From PUPG01 sp031323845 (GTDB lineage: Bacteria; Bacteroidota; Bacteroidia; Bacteroidales; UBA7960): a stretch of 16,643 nt of DNA. This document shows positions 6,925-14,416 of the stretch, in pieces (position 1 is the stretch's first letter; every line of letters starts with the position of its first letter). A program made the position numbers and the translations under genes. Below the pieces are notes generated by a model. The model was not told the DNA's origin. It did not search any database and saw nothing but the letters and a program-made list of their open reading frames with translations. The DNA lies in assembly GCA_031323845.1 (NCBI GenBank), contig JAVIYP010000060.1, positions 1 through 16,643 of the forward strand. The letters run 5' to 3'.

Positions 6925-9324
6925 TTATCTGGTGTAACGACGTTTTCTCAAAAGAACTCTCAGGCTGCCAAACAGCAGCAGGATAAGCACAGGCAGCAGG
7001 GTGTTGGCCAGCTGCACCACCACCAGGTTGTTATGAAGGCGTTGCCCGTCGAGGAGCCGCAACCGTATTTCTTTTACCCTGGAACTAATGATGCCCGAGT
7101 CATCTGTTAGGTAGTTGACGGCATTCAGAATAAAATCCATATTGCCGAACTGCTGGCCCGTGTAACGATCAAAACCGAGTGGCAGGGGTCGTCCGTCGCT
7201 GCCGAACTGGTTGCGGATGATGTCGCCGTCGGCAACAACGATCATGGCTGCAGTCTCACTGCTGTCGCGTCGTTGAAAGCTATCGGGCAATTGAACATCA
7301 GGAGGTATCCTGTTCCGGTAAAGCGATTCAAACGTGCCTTCCAGCAGCACGGCAACAGCACGGGGAGGGCCCCTGAACAAGTGCTCGCTGACCGGCCTTT
7401 CAAGCAAGTCCAGGCTGATCCTGACAGGCACGGGAACAACCCGCGAATGCGATGAACTTTCCAGCAGTATGGTCTTTTGCACGCCTGAAGCCTCAACCGT
7501 GTCAATGGTGCTGACAAATTCGGTCCTGATAACATTCAGGTTGTTTACAACTTCATGGTCTGACAGGGGCGTAATGACCGGGAAAAAGTACCACGGCAGC
7601 AGGTTGATCACGGGCTGACCTGCAACAAATCCCGTGGTTACGGGAATAGGTGCCGCATTCAGGTCTTGCAGCAGAACGGGGTTCAGCCTCACCCCATAAC
7701 GGAAAAAGAAATCATCCAGGTTGATATCGCGCGCTATGCCCAGCGTTTCATAAGCACCCATCAGGCTGTCCATATCGGCAACTACGGGATCGACCAGCCA
7801 GAGCATTGAACCTCCCTGCATAAGAAACTGATCGAGCAGGTATTTATCTTGTTCTGAAAAAGGTTCCCGGGGCTTGGCAAAGATCAGCGTTCGATACTGT
7901 TTCAGGGCTTCGAAATTGTCTAAACCGCGGATGCGATCTACCTGGTAATAGGCTTCCAATGCCTTTGTTGCAGAGGCGAGATAGCGTGAGGCATAGGTTC
8001 CGTGGCCAGAAACAAAGGCAATGCGTTCTTTTTCTTCACGGGTTACCTGCAGCATAGCGGAAGCAAGATTGTATTCCAGTGCCAGCGAGGAATTGTGCAG
8101 CACTTCTACCACGGAGAGGCCGAGGCGTTCCTGCAGCAGGTTCACGGGGATCTCCCTTCCACGGTACGACACCAGGGCGCCGGGAAAAATGACCCGCTGG
8201 GCCGAACCGTCACCAGCCTGAATTTGAACCTGTGCAGCCTCCAGCCCTTTTGACGAGAGCATGCTATAGTATTCCTGCAGTGCCTTCCTGTCGTCGCCGG
8301 CAGCCCGAAGCGGACTAATAAACTCATACTGGATCTGATCTGTCCGCGCAGCAAACTCGTCAAGCATTTCCCTGGTGTCATTGCGCAGCTTCCTGAATTC
8401 AGCCGGTAAGTCACCATCCAGATAAACCCTGAACCAGATGACATCTTCAAGCTCCGACAACATGTTTTTGGTAGCGGGAGTCAGTGAGTATCGCTTGTCG
8501 TCAGTAAGATCGAGCCTGAAATATTTATAGGAAGACAGCGTATTCAGGGCAATAATGATCACCAGCACATAGGCCAGTTGCAACAGCGAGGGCTGTCCCT
8601 GCTTTTTCGTCATGGAAACAAAAAGGGCCAGGCTGAGAAACAACGCCATCACGCTTATAAAGTAGGTGAGGTCACGGCTGTCGAGTACGCCTCTGCCCAT
8701 GGAACTGTAATGGGCAAAGAGGCCGAGGTTTTTCACAAACATATCCAGGTTTCCGAAAACCCTCAGGCCGTGGAGCAGTTCAAAACCGATAAACAGGAAG
8801 CCGCAAACGAACATGGCGATGATGAAGGCCAGCACCTGGTTATCGGAGAGCGCTGAAGCAAAGGTTCCCACCGCGACAAATACCATACCGAGGAGCACCA
8901 GGCCCGCATAGGAGCCCCAGATGCCTCCGGTGTCGATGCCCGGCGGCGCGGCGTAATGTCCGATGGTGAATAAAAAGATCAGCGTGGGCAGTAAAGACAC
9001 TACCACGATAATGACTCCGGCAAAGTACTTTGCAAGCACGATCTGAAGTGGTGTAACAGGCTTGGTCAACAGCATCTCCATGGTGCCGGTGCGTTTTTCT
9101 TCAGCAAAAAAACGCATAGTAATGGCCGGGATCAGGAACAAAAACACAAAGGGAGCCAGCACAAAAAACCCGTCAAGGTTGGCATAGCCGGCATCGGGAA
9201 TATTATAGCCGCCGGGAAACACCCACAAGAACAGGCCGTTGATGCCAAGAAACACAGCTATGACCACATATGCGCCCAGACTGTTAAAAAAACCATTCAG
9301 CTCCCGCTTTAATATTGCCCACAT
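6925..9324 (-). CDS. gldFG: GldF-GldG fusion: ABC-2 permease joined to ABC auxiliary domain
   Basis: A 799-residue protein that carries two normally separate gliding-associated ABC components in one frame. Residues 1 to about 240 are GldF-like: MWAILKREL start, six predicted membrane helices (about 16-38, 54-72, 103-122, 137-158, 164-184, 219-237), and the conserved LIPAITMRFFAEEKRTGTME segment. Residues from about 247 are GldG-like: a new membrane helix (249-266), then YFRLDLTDDKRYSLTPATKNML, the ABC_transp_aux-type periplasmic domain (including FVSGHGTYASRYL), and a final membrane helix near 770-790 with a basic tail. The known role of the separate proteins is an ABC transporter needed for gliding in some Flavobacteriia, with GldA as ATPase; no gldA is seen here. 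The SAM hydrolase stop is 3 bases upstream and the DUF4340 start 5 bases downstream, which indicates an operon. No frameshift signature is seen at the junction near 8595. Confidence 0.88.
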   Translation of the reverse strand: MWAILKRELNGFFNSLGAYVVIAVFLGINGLFLWVFPGGYNIPDAGYANLDGFFVLAPFVFLFLIPAITMRFFAEEKRTGTMEMLLTKPVTPLQIVLAKYFAGVIIVVVSLLPTLIFLFTIGHYAAPPGIDTGGIWGSYAGLVLLGMVFVAVGTFASALSDNQVLAFIIAMFVCGFLFIGFELLHGLRVFGNLDMFVKNLGLFAHYSSMGRGVLDSRDLTYFISVMALFLSLALFVSMTKKQGQPSLLQLAYVLVIIIALNTLSSYKYFRLDLTDDKRYSLTPATKNMLSELEDVIWFRVYLDGDLPAEFRKLRNDTREMLDEFAARTDQIQYEFISPLRAAGDDRKALQEYYSMLSSKGLEAAQVQIQAGDGSAQRVIFPGALVSYRGREIPVNLLQERLGLSVVEVLHNSSLALEYNLASAMLQVTREEKERIAFVSGHGTYASRYLASATKALEAYYQVDRIRGLDNFEALKQYRTLIFAKPREPFSEQDKYLLDQFLMQGGSMLWLVDPVVADMDSLMGAYETLGIARDINLDDFFFRYGVRLNPVLLQDLNAAPIPVTTGFVAGQPVINLLPWYFFPVITPLSDHEVVNNLNVIRTEFVSTIDTVEASGVQKTILLESSSHSRVVPVPVRISLDLLERPVSEHLFRGPPRAVAVLLEGTFESLYRNRIPPDVQLPDSFQRRDSSETAAMIVVADGDIIRNQFGSDGRPLPLGFDRYTGQQFGNMDFILNAVNYLTDDSGIISSRVKEIRLRLLDGQRLHNNLVVVQLANTLLPVLILLLFGSLRVLLRKRRYTR

Positions 9325-9327
9325 GGT

Positions 9328-10119
9328 TTATTTGTCGTTATCATAGAATTCAACGGATACGGTGTCGTTCATTTGAAGTCCCAGCAGCGACGCCGCCTTT
9401 CCCTGGTTGATGGCAATTTCCAGGAAACCCGTCGCACCGAACAGGGCCAAACGCTCGCCGGGCACAACATCGGAATATGCCTGGTGCAGCTGGTGTATCG
9501 CCTCGCCCGGCAGACGGAAACCTATCTCAAACGGCCGCCCTCTGCCTGCCTCATTGAACAACTTCCGACCGATATTCACAAATACATTTTCATAATGATC
9601 AATAAAAATCACCTTCCCAATGATCTTTTCAGGATAAACTACTGGCTTAAAGGCTATCCGCTCGTTCAATGCTGCATAGGGCGTGCCGATTTCCTCAAAG
9701 GGCTTTCCGGAGGCCAGCATCGCAGCAGCCTTTATAAATACATCGCGTGTTGAAAAAGTAAAATAATCCGTGTCCTGAAGGATATCGAGCTCTGCCGCCT
9801 GATGGGCTCCGTCATCAATCATCAGGGAAAAGATGCCGTTGTCGGCACCGATAAAATACTGGTTTTTGTAGTGAACCACAAGATGCGGCGTGTCAATGCC
9901 ACCTTCCGTATTTACACCGATGAGATGAATGGTTCCCGGAGGAAATTCCAGGGCGGCGTTGCGCAGGACAAAGCTGGCTTCCATAATATCAAAACAATGA
10001 ATGTCGTGACTTATGTCGATAATTACGGCCCCGGGTATTTGCTTTAAGATAGCGCCTTTTACTGCGCCTGCATAATGGTTTCCGGTTCCCCAGTCGGTAG
10101 TCAGAGTGATTATGGTCAT
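9328..10119 (-). CDS. SAM hydroxide adenosyltransferase (DUF62 family)
   Basis: A 263-residue cytoplasmic enzyme of the family that includes fluorinase and chlorinase. Ordinary bacterial members use water/hydroxide to split S-adenosylmethionine into adenosine and methionine. Recognised from the N-terminus ITLTTDWGTGNHYAGAVKGAI with the conserved Asp9, the IDISHDI segment, the strand IHLIGVNTEGG, and YFIGADNGIFSLM. The C-terminal half (from about 165) contains IGKVIFIDHYENVFVNI, matching the second domain of the family. The fluorinase-specific insertion is not apparent, so hydrolysis rather than halogenation is expected. It heads the minus-strand operon with gldFG, 3 bases apart, and diverges from phoH. 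Why it is linked to gld genes is not known. A promoter for this strand could not be recognised with confidence in the 99-base divergent gap. Confidence 0.88.
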   Translation of the reverse strand: MTIITLTTDWGTGNHYAGAVKGAILKQIPGAVIIDISHDIHCFDIMEASFVLRNAALEFPPGTIHLIGVNTEGGIDTPHLVVHYKNQYFIGADNGIFSLMIDDGAHQAAELDILQDTDYFTFSTRDVFIKAAAMLASGKPFEEIGTPYAALNERIAFKPVVYPEKIIGKVIFIDHYENVFVNIGRKLFNEAGRGRPFEIGFRLPGEAIHQLHQAYSDVVPGERLALFGATGFLEIAINQGKAASLLGLQMNDTVSVEFYDNDK

Positions 10120-10165
10120 GTTTTTCCCCGGGTTTGCTTATGTTGCGTTCAAAAAAGGATTTTCA

Positions 10166-10197
10166 TTGAATAATCTATGAAAAATGTTGTTATTTTG
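10166..10197 (+). promoter_or_regulatory. Probable phoH promoter (TTG-N21-TTATTTTG)
   Basis: TTG at 10166-10168 is followed after 21 bases by TTATTTTG (10190-10197), one mismatch from the Bacteroidota -7 box TAnnTTTG. The spacing is usual. The element lies downstream of the in-frame ATG at 10177 and 21 bases upstream of the ATG at 10219, which supports the later start for phoH. Confidence 0.45.
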
Positions 10198-10218
10198 CAT
10201 TTCAAAAGTAATGAATTA

Positions 10219-11205
10219 ATGGGTGAAAAAACAATAAGAATTGAAGGCATTCATCCTCCGGATATTTTCGGACTGCGTGAAGAGAAGCTGAAACTGCTGC
10301 AAACCATCTTCCCAAAACTGCGTATCGTTGCCCGCGGAGAGGATCTGATCATTATTGGAGAGAAGCATGAAACTGCTTTTTTTGAAGGCAAGTTTGAGTT
10401 GATGCTGGCTCATTACGAACGCTTTGGCAAGCTTACCGAGGAGAACATCCTGGAGATCATGGCACGCGAAAACGGACTGGCGGCTTCGGTTTCCCAGGGA
10501 GAGGAACACGGCGACCTGCTTCTTTACGGCAGAAACGGCATGGCCATAAAAGCCAGGTCTCCGAATCAGCAGCGGATGGTGAACAGCTTCAGGAAGCACG
10601 ACATGATCTTTGCCATTGGTCCGGCAGGAACTGGAAAAACTTACACGGCTGTTGCACTGGCGGTAAGGGCACTGAAAAACAAAGAGGTAAAACGCATCAT
10701 CCTGGCCAGGCCTGCGGTAGAAGCCGGCGAAAACCTGGGGTTTCTTCCCGGTGACCTGAAAGACAAGCTGGACCCGTACCTCAGGCCGTTGTACGACGCC
10801 CTGCGCGACATGATACCACAGGCCAAACTCAACACCTTCCTGGAAGACGGAACCATCGAAATTGCGCCGCTCGCCTTTATGCGCGGACGAACCCTGGACA
10901 ACGCCTTTGCCATACTCGACGAAGCACAGAATGCCACCGAAAGCCAGCTAAAAATGTTCCTTACACGTATGGGAAAGTCCGCCAAGTTTATCATCACCGG
11001 CGATATTACCCAGATCGACCTGCCAAAACACCAGGCACCCGGACTCTTCAGTGCCATAAAGCTCCTGAACAGAATCAAAGGCATTGATTTTATTTTCCTG
11101 AATGAACGAGACGTGGTGCGCCACGAACTGGTAACCCGCATTATTGAAGCCTATGAAAGCTCAGCCAAACCTGATGAAGGCAAAGGCAAAAAAGAGGAAG
11201 GATAA
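10219..11205 (+). CDS. phoH: PhoH-like ATPase (PhoH/PhoL family)
   Basis: A 328-residue cytoplasmic P-loop ATPase. The family is linked to RNA metabolism and stress, with exact function unclear in most bacteria. The nucleotide-binding parts are clear: Walker A GPAGTGKT (134-141), Walker B ILDEAQN (Asp234, Glu235), the conserved RPAVEAGENLGFLPGDLKDKLDPYLRPLYDAL segment between them, and FIITGDITQIDLP followed by FLNERDVVRHELV. Residues 1-110 form the KH-like N-terminal region usual in the long PhoH type. The ATG at 10219 is preferred over the upstream ATG at 10177, because the likely promoter lies between them and family members begin with a sequence like MGEKTIRIEGI. The tail is Lys/Glu-rich. 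A 125-base gap separates it from purC, so co-transcription is possible. Confidence 0.95.
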   Translation: MGEKTIRIEGIHPPDIFGLREEKLKLLQTIFPKLRIVARGEDLIIIGEKHETAFFEGKFELMLAHYERFGKLTEENILEIMARENGLAASVSQGEEHGDLLLYGRNGMAIKARSPNQQRMVNSFRKHDMIFAIGPAGTGKTYTAVALAVRALKNKEVKRIILARPAVEAGENLGFLPGDLKDKLDPYLRPLYDALRDMIPQAKLNTFLEDGTIEIAPLAFMRGRTLDNAFAILDEAQNATESQLKMFLTRMGKSAKFIITGDITQIDLPKHQAPGLFSAIKLLNRIKGIDFIFLNERDVVRHELVTRIIEAYESSAKPDEGKGKKEEG

Positions 11206-11330
11206 CCTGCATGGATCTTGGAGCAAACATCCGGGAAGCTGGCGGCAAGTTACGCATGTGAACGATCACTTTGACCTGACAGATAGTTTTTCAACACAGT
11301 AAGAAAGTTATAACCAACACAACGAACCTC

Positions 11331-12272
11331 ATGGAAGCCATTGTTAAAACAGATTATCGGTTTCCCGGCCAAACAGCTTACTACAAGGGTAAGGTCCGGG
11401 ACGTTTACACCATTGACAACAAAAAAATGCTGATGATAGTGACCGACCGCATATCAGCCTTTGATGTGGTATTGCCGAGAGGCATCCCTTATAAAGGTCA
11501 GGTCCTGAATCAGATCGCTGCAAAGTTTCTCGATGCCACAGCTGATATCGTTCCGAATTGGAAAACAGCAACGCCCGACCCTATGGTTACTGCTGGTATT
11601 TACTGCGAGCCTTTCAAGGTTGAGATGGTGATCAGGGGGTATCTTACCGGCCATGCCTGGCGGCAGTACAAGCAGGGCAAACGCATCCTCTGCGGGGTAC
11701 CGCTTCCTGAAGGGATGAAAGAAAACCAGCAGTTTCCCGAACCCATTATTACCCCGACTACCAAGGCGGAGATCGGCCACGATGAAGACATTTCACGTGA
11801 GGAGATCCTTGCCCTGGGCCTGGTCAGCGAAAGCGATTATCAGCAACTTGAGGACTATACCCGCAAGCTTTTTGCCAGGGGAACCGAAATGGCAAGGCAA
11901 AAAGGTCTCATCCTGGTGGATACAAAATATGAGTTTGGCAAGGCTGATGGAAGGATCTACCTCATTGATGAGATCCACACCCCTGATTCGAGCCGCTATT
12001 TCTACCTTGAGGGATATAACGAAAGACAGCAGGCCGGTTTGCCCCAAAAACAACTTTCAAAAGAGTTTGTGCGGGAGTGGCTGATGGAACAGGGCTTTAA
12101 CGGGCAGGAAGGACAGCATCCGCCCCTTATGCCCGATGACTTTGTACACCAGGTTTCGGAGCGCTATATTGAACTTTTTGAAAAGATCACGGGGGAAAAG
12201 TTCATTAAAACGCCCGAAAAAAACATCCAAAAACGCATCGAAAACAACTGCCTGGCTTTTCTGAAAAGCTGA
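11331..12272 (+). CDS. purC: Phosphoribosylaminoimidazolesuccinocarboxamide synthase (SAICAR synthase)
   Basis: A 313-residue enzyme of de novo purine synthesis that joins CAIR with aspartate using ATP to give SAICAR. Diagnostic segments are KGKVRDVY (19-26, ATP/phosphate-binding loop), DRISAFD (39-45), IRGYLTGHAW (101-110), TPTTKAEIGHDEDIS (141-155) and EIHTPDSSRYF. The length fits the longer class of about 300 residues rather than the roughly 240-residue enterobacterial type. It stands alone among purine genes here, with phoH upstream. The 125-base leader contains no riboswitch or good promoter that I can recognise. Two terminator-like structures follow the gene. Confidence 0.97.
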   Translation: MEAIVKTDYRFPGQTAYYKGKVRDVYTIDNKKMLMIVTDRISAFDVVLPRGIPYKGQVLNQIAAKFLDATADIVPNWKTATPDPMVTAGIYCEPFKVEMVIRGYLTGHAWRQYKQGKRILCGVPLPEGMKENQQFPEPIITPTTKAEIGHDEDISREEILALGLVSESDYQQLEDYTRKLFARGTEMARQKGLILVDTKYEFGKADGRIYLIDEIHTPDSSRYFYLEGYNERQQAGLPQKQLSKEFVREWLMEQGFNGQEGQHPPLMPDDFVHQVSERYIELFEKITGEKFIKTPEKNIQKRIENNCLAFLKS

Positions 12273-12290
12273 CCGTCTTCGTTACAGGAA

Positions 12291-12360
12291 GCTCACAGCG
12301 GTGGGCTGCTTTACCTGGGGCTCCTAAGCCCTTAACGTGTAGCAGTCTTAGCCCCTTTTT
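12291..12360 (+). terminator. purC 3' structured region with alternative folds and T tract
   Basis: One fold is GGGGC (12317-12321) plus TAAG (12325-12328) pairing with CTTA plus GCCCC (12347-12355), with a 3-base bulge, followed directly by TTTTT (12356-12360): an intrinsic terminator shape. A competing fold uses GGGCT (12318-12322) with AGCCC (12327-12331), enclosed by CTGCT (12306-12310) with AGCAG (12341-12345), and leaves the terminator arm free. A further hairpin, GCTCAC (12291-12296) with GTGGGC (12301-12306), precedes these. Confidence 0.6.
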
Positions 12361-12375
12361 CAACAAACCATCACC

Positions 12376-12402
12376 CCCGGGGAAGAACATCCCCGGGTTT
12401 TT
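12376..12402 (+). terminator. Strong intrinsic terminator downstream of purC
   Basis: CCCGGGG (12376-12382) pairs perfectly with CCCCGGG (12391-12397) around an 8-base loop, and TTTTT (12398-12402) follows at once. It lies about 100 bases after the purC stop and is the second of two tandem terminators. Confidence 0.9.
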
Positions 12403-12527
12403 CGTTTGCCCTCCCGAAGTGAATACAATTCATGTGTTTATATTTTCGTTACTGTTTGATTATCTGTGTTTTGTATTTGTGTCTATGATACTGGTTGGAT
12501 GTCGGAATTCAGAATTCAGATGTCAGG

Positions 12528-12625
12528 TTTCCGACTTCCGACTTCCGGCTTCTGACTTCCGACTTCTGACTTCCGACTTCTGACTTCCGACTTCCGACTT
12601 CTGACTTCTGACTTCCGACTTCCCA
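12528..12625. repeat. 7-bp tandem repeat array (CTTCCGA / CTTCTGA)
   Basis: Fourteen consecutive heptamers, mostly of two forms that differ by one C/T transition: CTTCCGA and CTTCTGA. The first unit and the last unit (CTTCCCA) are degenerate. The array is preceded by a GAATTCAGAATTCAGA stretch (about 12505-12520). The 658-base gap 12403-13060 that contains it also holds a perfect inverted repeat CCGGGC (12697-12702) / GCCCGG (12711-12716), the CGCAAAG mosaic repeat, and the promoter of the next gene. I see no coding gene, tRNA or mobile element in the gap. An open minus-strand frame runs through the array but is only an effect of its 21-base codon cycle. Confidence 0.95.
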
Positions 12626-12754
12626 TAATCATGTTCCTGTGTGTTGAAAAATCTGTTCCTGTATGGTCGGTGTTCCAACACGGATGTTTGGCTTCGCCGG
12701 GCTGGCAAGTGCCCGGTTCATATGTAAATAATTATTCAGCATGTTGTGATTCTG

Positions 12755-12894
12755 TTTCTCGCAAAGAACGCAAAATATAAGACTCGCAAAGAACGCTAAG
12801 AAGAATCAATAAAGACTTTTGCGACCTTTGCGCTCAACTCTTTGCGGCCTTTGCGTGGAACATAAAGCTGGCTTTTTCTCGCAAAGTGTCGCAG
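12755..12894. repeat. CGCAAAG mosaic inverted repeat
   Basis: The left arm (12760-12800) holds CGCAAAG-AA-CGCAAAA, a spacer, then CGCAAAG-AA-CGCTAAG. The right arm (12816-12855) is its imperfect reverse complement, made of CTTTTGCG, CCTTTGCG, CTTTGCG and CCTTTGCG units. The arms are about 40 bases with a 15-base loop. A further partial copy follows at 12880-12894, sharing the 12-mer TTTCTCGCAAAG at both 12755-12766 and 12875-12886. The DNA or RNA could form a long hairpin. Confidence 0.9.
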
Positions 12895-12988
12895 ATAAAA
12901 AACTTCAGGCAATCATAATCATCCCCCGGTGTGGCCAAAATTCAGTTGCCGAATGGTCAGGATTTTCAACATGGGCGTTTTATGTATA

Positions 12989-13018
12989 TTTCGCATGAAA
13001 AAAATTCATGTATATTTG
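12989..13018 (+). promoter_or_regulatory. Promoter with embedded palindrome for the LKR gene
   Basis: TATATTTG (13011-13018) is an exact match to the Bacteroidota -7 box, 42 bases before the ATG. TTTC at 12989-12992, one base from TTTG, lies 18 bases upstream as a possible -33 element. The spacer holds the perfect inverted repeat CATGAA-N5-TTCATG (12994-13010), placed where a repressor would block RNA polymerase. The 10-mer ATGTATATTT also occurs twice, at 12982-12991 and 13008-13017. Confidence 0.55.
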
Positions 13019-13060
13019 CCCACAATAATTCACCTCAGTTGCATATTTTAAACCCCATTC

Positions 13061-14371
13061 ATGATGAAAGCAGTTATTGGAATTCGCCACGAAGACAAAT
13101 ACCTGATGGAGCGACGAACTCCCATTACACCCCTGCATGCCGAAAAGCTGATCAACGACTATGGTTTGGAGATACACGTGGAATCATCACCGAAGCGTGT
13201 TTTTACAGACCAGGAATATGCCGGGTGCGGTGCCACAGTGGTCCGGTCGCTTAAAGATGCCGGCGTGGTCTTTGGTGTCAAAGAGATTCCTTCAACGGCT
13301 TTTGAAAAAAACAAAACCTATGTGTTTTTCAGTCATGTGATCAAAGGGCAGCCTTACAATATGCCCATGCTGCGGAAGATGATGGAGCTGGGCTGTAATC
13401 TTATTGACTACGAGCGCATTGTGGACGATCAAAATAAAAGGCTCATCTTTTTTGGCAAGTTTGCCGGCCTGGCCGGCATGATCAATTCCTTATGGAGCAT
13501 GGGGCAGCGGTTGAAAGAACAGGGTTATCCCGACAACCCCTTTCTGGGTGTTCAGCAGTCCTGTCAATACGTTTCTTTAAAGGAAGCTAAAGAGGCCGTT
13601 TCGGCAGTTGGCCGGAAGATTGCAGAACAAGGCCTGCCTGAAGAACTGCGGCCGTTTACCATAGGGTTTACGGGCTACGGAAATGTGTCCATAGGCGCCC
13701 AGGAGATCGCCAACCTCTTGCCTTCCAAGGAAATCACCCCGGAGCAACTGATGGATCTTAAAAACAGAAAACAACTTCCCGGAAACATCATCTATAAAGT
13801 CATTTTCAGGGAAGAACACCTTTCGAAGCGAAAAGACGGCAGCGCCTTTGAATTGCAGGATTATTACCTGAATCCTGAACATTATGAAAACGATTTTGAG
13901 CAATACATCCCTCATTTGAGCATACTTATGAATTGTATGTACTGGGACACCCGATATCCGAGGATTGTTACAAAAAAGTATCTGAAGCATTTATTCTCAC
14001 AAGGAAAGCCGAAACTTACCGTGATTGGAGATGTTACCTGCGACCCGGACGGTTCGGTTGAATGCACGCACAAAGGCACTGAGATCGAGGATCCCGTATT
14101 TGTGTACAACCCCGACACCGGCACTCCTGAAATGGGATTCAAAGGTCATGGCATACTTGTTATGGCTGTTGACATCCTTCCCAGCGAGTTGCCGCGGGAT
14201 GCATCCATGGCTTTTGCCGATGCGCTCTTTCCCTTTGTCAGGGATATTGCCGTCGCAGACTATAACATGCCAACAGCAGATGTAAAGCTGCCTTCAGCCA
14301 TCAAAAAAGCCCTGATCCTCCACAAGGGAAAACTAACACCTGACTATGAGTATATTCAGCAATACCTTTAG
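13061..14371 (+). CDS. Lysine-ketoglutarate reductase (saccharopine dehydrogenase, lysine-forming type)
   Basis: A 436-residue protein matching the LKR half of the animal/plant bifunctional enzyme AASS. LKR joins lysine and 2-oxoglutarate to saccharopine with NADPH, the first step of lysine breakdown. Visible features are RRTPITP (18-24), GVKEIP with Lys74 and FFSHVIKGQ with His92 (equivalents, by position, of the Lys77/His96 pair of yeast Lys1), FGKFAGLAGMINSLWSMGQRL (131-151), the Rossmann loop GFTGYGNVSIGA (202-213), and the C-terminal run GDVTCDPDGSVE to PDYEYIQQYL, which resembles the human LKR end from memory. The fold belongs to the alanine dehydrogenase/transhydrogenase superfamily, so automatic annotation may call it alanine dehydrogenase. 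Met1 and Met2 are adjacent. The SDH partner follows after 134 bases on the same strand. A palindrome in the promoter suggests control by a repressor. Confidence 0.88.
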   Translation: MMKAVIGIRHEDKYLMERRTPITPLHAEKLINDYGLEIHVESSPKRVFTDQEYAGCGATVVRSLKDAGVVFGVKEIPSTAFEKNKTYVFFSHVIKGQPYNMPMLRKMMELGCNLIDYERIVDDQNKRLIFFGKFAGLAGMINSLWSMGQRLKEQGYPDNPFLGVQQSCQYVSLKEAKEAVSAVGRKIAEQGLPEELRPFTIGFTGYGNVSIGAQEIANLLPSKEITPEQLMDLKNRKQLPGNIIYKVIFREEHLSKRKDGSAFELQDYYLNPEHYENDFEQYIPHLSILMNCMYWDTRYPRIVTKKYLKHLFSQGKPKLTVIGDVTCDPDGSVECTHKGTEIEDPVFVYNPDTGTPEMGFKGHGILVMAVDILPSELPRDASMAFADALFPFVRDIAVADYNMPTADVKLPSAIKKALILHKGKLTPDYEYIQQYL

Positions 14372-14416
14372 TTTCAATTAAATAATAGCGAAAAGGTATT
14401 CAGACCGTCACACAAG

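Noticed and set aside
6450..6986. Plus-strand open frame of 178 codons opposite the DUF4340 and GldFG genes
   Set aside because: It is antisense to two well-supported coding genes, is rich in Ser/Arg as expected of a shadow frame, and has no recognisable domain.
11211..11261. 16-codon open frame just after phoH
   Set aside because: It is too short to support, has no ribosome binding site, repeats or composition signal, and was not recognised.
12523..12708. Minus-strand open frame encoding repeated Ser-Glu-Val-Arg-like units
   Set aside because: A 7-base repeat without stops stays open in any frame over a 21-base cycle. Composition is purely that of the repeat and there is no start signal or family match.
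12697..12716. CCGGGC / GCCCGG inverted repeat as a terminator
   Set aside because: The 6-bp stem is followed by TTCATATG, not a T tract, and no transcript is known to reach it past the strong terminator at 12376-12402.
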